Positions 59,546-64,000 of a stretch of DNA of 64,000 bases are shown here, piece after piece. The notes beneath the pieces are model-generated. The model made no database searches, was not told the DNA's origin, and worked only from the letters and a program-made list of their open reading frames with translations. This DNA comes from Pyrus communis (lineage: Eukaryota > Streptophyta > Magnoliopsida > Rosales > Rosaceae). The DNA is taken from contig NC_084803.1 in assembly GCF_963583255.1 (NCBI RefSeq), forward strand, positions 23,596,428 through 23,660,427. Reading direction: 5' to 3'. A program made the position numbers and the translations under genes. Each line of letters opens with the position of its first letter. Position 1 is the stretch's first letter.

Positions 59546-59680
59546 GGGGTGTGTGGATTTACTTCTCACACGCTCTTCTAATTTTTGCCATCGAATTGGA
59601 TGAATTAAAGAAGATCAAATGACAAAAATTAATAAAAGGTGTGTGAGAAGTAAAAAATGGTGTTCTGGATATCACACCCC
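59546..59680. mobile_element. Small MITE with GGGGTGTG ends
   Basis: Left GGGGTGTGTGG plus TTTACTTCTCACACGC pairs with right GTGTGTGAGAAGTAAA and ends in CACACCCC. It is flanked by TATATT (59540-59545 and 59681-59686). The right arm has about 15 extra bases (TGGTGTTCTGGATAT) missing from the left. 135 bp, non-coding. Confidence 0.7.
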
Positions 59681-61405
59681 TATATTTATATTTGATTAAA
59701 GGGGACACATTTGCGTCCTGGGATTTTTGGTTAAATTGATTCATTTTTCAAGTTGTTAAGATGTGCATGTCGCTTTGCACATATATTTCTCTCCTGGTTA
59801 TTGACTTGGCTTTGAGAGACATGATATGTTAGATAAAAATATCTGATACTTATTGTCAATTTTGTTTATGCTGGTTTCAAATTTATCCACTTCGTTTCTT
59901 GTGACTGTTGAAACTACAAAGTTTGTTTCCTGTTAGCTAGTAATTTACAAATGCACACAGTGATTAGGAATATAATAATCTACTTGCTTTCATAACTCTA
60001 CCTTTATAATATTTTTATGCGATTACTTTTCAAACTATCAGTTATTTGGTTACTCAATGCAGAAACTGCATGCCACTTCTGATAGTCGCACCGTTTTGTA
60101 GTGGGAACTGTTTTGGAATGGATGCTTCTTTTGAGTTCTTGCATTGCACGCGGATGTAATCGTATAGATTGCACGCGAATGAACTGGAAATGTAGATTTA
60201 TCTCTTTTCAAAGCAAGACCACTTGATTAAGAACTTTGAATCTTGATCCGTTTGTATCTCTATGTCGATAAGTAAACAAATTGATCAACCATTCAGTCAC
60301 TGGTTACGTGCAAAGATGGTGTGGTCACTGTTTGGTTCTTTTCAGCCTGTAACCATATCAGTTACGATGATAGCGCCGTTTGGGATTTTGAGTGGCATAA
60401 GTTGGTTTCTTTATACGTGGAATACCACTACATGATATTTGTAGCATAATTGAAAATAAAAATGCATATAGAAGGCATTCTAGTCAAACGGTTCTACTTT
60501 TGTTCCCAAACACATAAATTTCTGAGATGCTGCAGATATAAAGTGTCCAAAACCCAATATCTATTTGTGACATGCATACCAGTTATGTTCTTGTTTTATA
60601 TTTATATAAATTCTTATTTTTGTACAAGTATATTGGGTCGTATATATGTTGGAGGAATTTGGGAGATTGATAATCCTCCAAATTATTTGAGAATGATACA
60701 ATGTCTTACTGTAGACTGGCAACAACTATTGTGCTTCATTTGTTGGGCATTTAATTAGCGTCTGGTATTCAAATTAAATTTAATACCACTTAGAAGAGGC
60801 AAGTTGATCACTATGACATATGTGCATTCACCTAAAAGGAAAAACAAAATCCTTTGAGAAAGAAATAATGTGATGGCCATCACCGAAGTGTCAAGTGAGT
60901 TTTGCATAACTCCTGATTAGTCATAGCTAGTATCATGAAGTTGCTGAATGGCAACACAAAAGCATTGTTGAATGGCGCCAACAAATGTTTTTCTTAAAAA
61001 CACAAGTGGATTTTATAAAGCTTAAGTGAAGGTACATAAAGAGATTTTATCTTTACAAAGAATTCCTACTTAATATTGACACCGGATAATGGAGATCAAA
61101 GAGAAACCACAAGTGAACACTCAATGATAAACAACTCGCAACTCTAAGAAATCCATCAAAGAGATAAGAGTTCAAGGATAGGAAGAAAAACATTCTTCAC
61201 TAAACCAAGTTTAAAAGTAACTTTTAACTTCTAAATGATTTATTCTCATACATGAGTAGAGGTCTTAAATAGTCTAGGCATGGGACAACCTTCAAACTTC
61301 CATGAATAAGTTACTAAGCATGAACTTAATGTAATACTAATCATGAACTTAAATGAAAACATGAACCATCTTTGAATTAAATATGATGAATGCACTATGT
61401 AATAA
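59681..61405. other. Intergenic, no gene seen
   Basis: AT-rich, with short random frames. 60950-61400 probably includes non-coding 3' sequence of the gypsy element whose integrase ends at 61406, but no LTR ends could be fixed. Confidence 0.45.
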
Positions 61406-61798
61406 TTAGACAAGTCCATATTCAGTGTCAGACACTTCCGCTGCACAATAACTTGTCCCCGAGTTCTCTTCGTCTTCACAGTCATGATAAGGAGAAAAGT
61501 CTGCAACATTGAAAGTTGCTAATACTCCATAGTCTCCTGGAAGTACAATCTTGTAAGCATTATATCCTACACGTTTAAGCACCTTGAAAGGACCATCAGC
61601 TCGTGGTTTTAGTTTCCCATGCTTGCCTCGAGGGAACCTTTCTTTGCGAATATGAACCCACACCAAATCTCCTTCTTTGAATACAACCGACTTCCTATGC
61701 ATGTTAGCTTGCCTTTGATACTTCTCATTTTGCTTAATGATAAGTTCCCGCAATTCATGCAATTTCTTTATATGCTCTGCTTGTTCTTCAACATCTCC
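61406..61798 (-). mobile_element. Ty3/gypsy integrase C-terminus, cut by a CACTA element
   Basis: An open frame of about 130 residues reads GDVEEQAEHIKKLHELRELI, FKEGDLVWVHIRKERFP, KLKPRADGPFKVLKR and YKIVLPGDYGVLATFNVADF, the well-conserved C-terminal end of plant gypsy integrases. It ends in a natural-looking acidic tail and stop at 61406. The N-terminal side is cut exactly where the CACTA terminus begins (61799). The frame is uninterrupted, so the gypsy copy was fairly young when hit. Confidence 0.88.
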
Positions 61799-61814
61799 CA
61801 CTAGTACCAAAAAG

Positions 61815-62025
61815 ACTTTGCACGACGCATCTTTTTGGACGACGCAGGTCCTTCGTCGTGCAAAGTTAAAAAATGGTCGCGCAAAAATTAGTCCAACGAA
61901 CCTTCATCGCACACCCAACATCGTGCCAAGGCAGTGAAAGCAGGGTTTACGCGATGAAGAAGTGACCTACGTCGCACAAAGTGGTTTTGTGCGATGTAGG
62001 TCAATTCTTCGTCGAGCAAACCCTT
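61815..62025. repeat. Subterminal motif cluster of the second CACTA element
   Basis: TTTGCACGACGCATC, CCTTCGTCGTGCAAAG, GGTCGCGCAAAAA, CTTCATCGCACAC, TTACGCGATGAAG, ACGTCGCACAAAG, TTGTGCGATGTAGG and CTTCGTCGAGCAAA lie at short intervals in both orientations. Confidence 0.85.
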
Positions 62026-62133
62026 TCTTTTTTTTTTTTTTGGCAAAAAAAAATTTATTTAATTTTTAATAAATATTGTAATTAAATTTTGAACAATAAT
62101 TAATAAACCAAGAAAAAGTATTTAATTATAAAA

Positions 62134-64000
62134 TGTGACAACCCGTTCCAAATTTTACGTTTTTATTTTATTTTAAAAGCGTGAATTTACGAAATTGCCC
62201 TAGAGGCAAGGACTTTGACTTCCGTAGACCATCGACTTGAGAGATGTGGGACTTATTCTTTTAGCATATCCTCGTAGTACTCATTGGTACGAACCTATAG
62301 GCGAAAGCCGTTTGCGAGTCCGGATTATAACGGTATAGTTACGGACGTTCGAAATTGATTATTCAAGGTTTAATGTTTATTTAAATTAAATCCCCACTTT
62401 GTGGGGGAAGCCCAATCAGAAAATGGAGGGAGGAAAGAAGAAGTAAAGTCGGCAGCCAATCAAAAAGAAAGAAGAAAAGAAAAAAAAAAAAAAAAAAGGC
62501 AAAGCTCCCCCAAAACCGTGACCCGACATGCACGACCATCCATCTTCCAAGGCCGATTTCGGCCAACTCCGGTGGAGTTTTTGGATGCCACCACCACCAT
62601 CTTGAAGCTCTCATTCCCCTCAACAAAACCCACCCAAGAACCACCTTGATTAACCATGGTATGAGGCAGTTTGAGGCCACGAAAGTTGACGAAAATGAAT
62701 GGTGCTCCGGCCACCCTTTTCGATTTTCCGGCAAATCCGCAAAGCAATGGCCGATGCCACCACTTGGGCTTTGTAGCCCATCATCCCAGGAGAAAAACCC
62801 AACCAACCTTGACCCCGTTGGACCACCGTAGACGACGAATCGACGTCGGGAAGTTTTAGGCACCCGCCGGCTTTGTGGGCAAAATTGACCATCTTCCGTC
62901 CACTTTTGGACTTCGTGGCAGGTATGAAAGTTGCTCCACTCACTGAGATCTTCATTTCTGTGAAGTTTGAGAATTTTTGGAAATAGTTGAATTTTCCGGC
63001 GAGTCGGGGTGGCCGATCGCCACCCGCGACGGCGCGTGGCCAGTGGGCAGCCAATGCTATTTTTAGGCTATGTAAAATGTCTTGAATTCATTTTTTTCAT
63101 TTGAATGACGTAGGTTGATAGTTGGAACCTAAATTCGTTACGATACGTTACTTGATAAAAATGTGAATCGATGATCCGACCGTTGGATCGTCACGAAAAT
63201 TGGATACATTATAATACGTAATATTTAAAGATCATAGGAATTTATGGATCGGGAATCCGACTTTCGGATCTTTGTAAGTTAGTAAAATAAATGTTCACGG
63301 CCACTTGTTTTAGGCAAGTGGCGGAGATCCGACCGTTGGATCGTAATGAAATCTTAATATGTTATCCTAGAAACATATTGTGGATCGTTGGAAGTTGCGG
63401 ATTGGAAATCTGATATGCGGATCTTCCGGGTCAAGTTATACAGGGTTGTAAACCCTGCCGTCGATCTTTGATCGACGGTTGACTTGTGGTCAATGGGTCT
63501 CAAACTATTTTAGAATGTCGTTGAGGTTGTGTTTTATGTGAATTACATATTCTACGGATAAGAGTTCTGAGATGTGATTTGATAATTGGTCACAGGGACC
63601 AATCATTCAGGACGCCTCGATGCGTGCGCTAGAGAATCATAGCATGGACTCCAGGTGAGTGCATCTTTTCCTTTTTATCGTACATATTGTTGAGTGTTCT
63701 ATCAACACTTTTAAATTGATTAGGCATATTACTTTCATATATAATTATTGTGAATGCTTGAAGTACTATATGAACTGCGAATGACTTGATCCCTGTCTGG
63801 GGTACGTAGACAGTCTAACGAGACGTTAGATGCAGCCATAAAATATTTGAGACAAAAGCCTTGTTTGGGAAATTGAGTAATGCGAAGGAAATTGATAAAG
63901 ACAAGTTTTAGTTTTGTGATTTAGTTAGTTAATTAGTGTTAATTGGGTTATTATGGATAATTATCCCTGAAAATAAGTAGTTCGGGAGTAGAGCGTTATT
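62134..64000 (+). mobile_element. Ty3/gypsy LTR, partial, nested in the second CACTA element
   Basis: Starts TGTGACAACCCGTTCC, like the TGTCACAACCCGTCCC start of the other gypsy LTR, followed by a similar GTGAATTTACGAAATTGCCC block. It contains an A tract (about 62477-62497), CCACC-rich sequence and repeated GATCCGACCGTTGGATCG-like units at about 63172-63340. No LTR end or primer site was reached before the window ends. Short open frames on both strands inside it are not genes. Confidence 0.7.

Larger units (their letters stand above)
61799..64000. mobile_element. Second CACTA element, left end (runs off the window)
   Basis: Begins CACTAGTACCAAAAAGACTT and is followed by GCACGACG / CGTCGTGCAAAG-type subterminal motifs, as in the 23-kb element, whose right terminus also begins CACTAGTA on the minus strand. 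Same family, different copy. A gypsy LTR interrupts it from 62134. The other terminus is outside the window. Confidence 0.8.

Noticed and set aside
62381..63054. Overlapping open frames on both strands near 62.4-63.0 kb as genes
   Set aside because: They fall inside a gypsy LTR, have low-complexity Phe/Lys runs from the A tract, and show no domain.

Overview
This is eukaryotic nuclear DNA from a flowering plant: AT-rich, intron-bearing, dense in nested transposons, with typical eudicot genes. The transposon families look most like those of Rosaceae (Malus/Pyrus); that is an inference from family resemblance, not a proof. Only three intact host genes are visible: a RING-H2 E3 ligase of the ATL6/ATL31 type (5632-6747, minus), a UDP-glucose 6-dehydrogenase (9185-10630, minus, with a 5'UTR intron) and a MIZU-KUSSEI1-like protein (48736-49464, plus). 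A vicilin-type cupin gene fragment lies at 4919-5458.

Layout. 1-4650: decayed Ty3/gypsy gag and the 3' end of a Ty1/copia element with its LTR. 4741-7300: a MITE, the cupin fragment and the ATL gene. 9000-12100: the UGD gene; its 5'UTR intron carries a solo LTR with a 5-bp target duplication, its leader has a 37-bp tandem duplication and its upstream region holds a Mutator-like MITE and a second MITE. 12928-36036: one 23.1-kb CACTA (En/Spm) element, bounded by CACTA termini and an AAA target duplication, inserted in the RNase H region of an old copia element whose two halves still flank it. All CACTA genes read on the minus strand: a Ptta/En/Spm-type (tnpA-like) gene broken by a 1.7-kb solo LTR, a tnp2 transposase and two small ORFs. 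Clusters of GCGCGACGAA-type motifs sit at both ends and also between the genes. A 9.0-kb Ty3/gypsy element (26022-35041) is nested inside it; its 2.3-kb LTRs look identical although its gag-pol is dead. 36040-47800: copia, hAT, Cassandra (5S-carrying) and MITE remnants. 48600-49500: the MIZ1-like gene. 52961-57614: a copia element truncated at its 3' end. 58100-59700: a tandem duplication and a MITE. 61406-64000: a gypsy integrase fragment cut by a second CACTA element of the same family, which is in turn invaded by a gypsy LTR running off the window.

The three host genes show no sign of acting together (ubiquitin ligase, nucleotide-sugar synthesis, hydrotropism-type protein). The main content is the layered insertion history: copia, then CACTA, then solo LTR and gypsy. 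I saw no wholly new biological system. The least explained pieces are the internal CACTA motif clusters, the small CACTA ORFs and the young gypsy element with a dead coding region.
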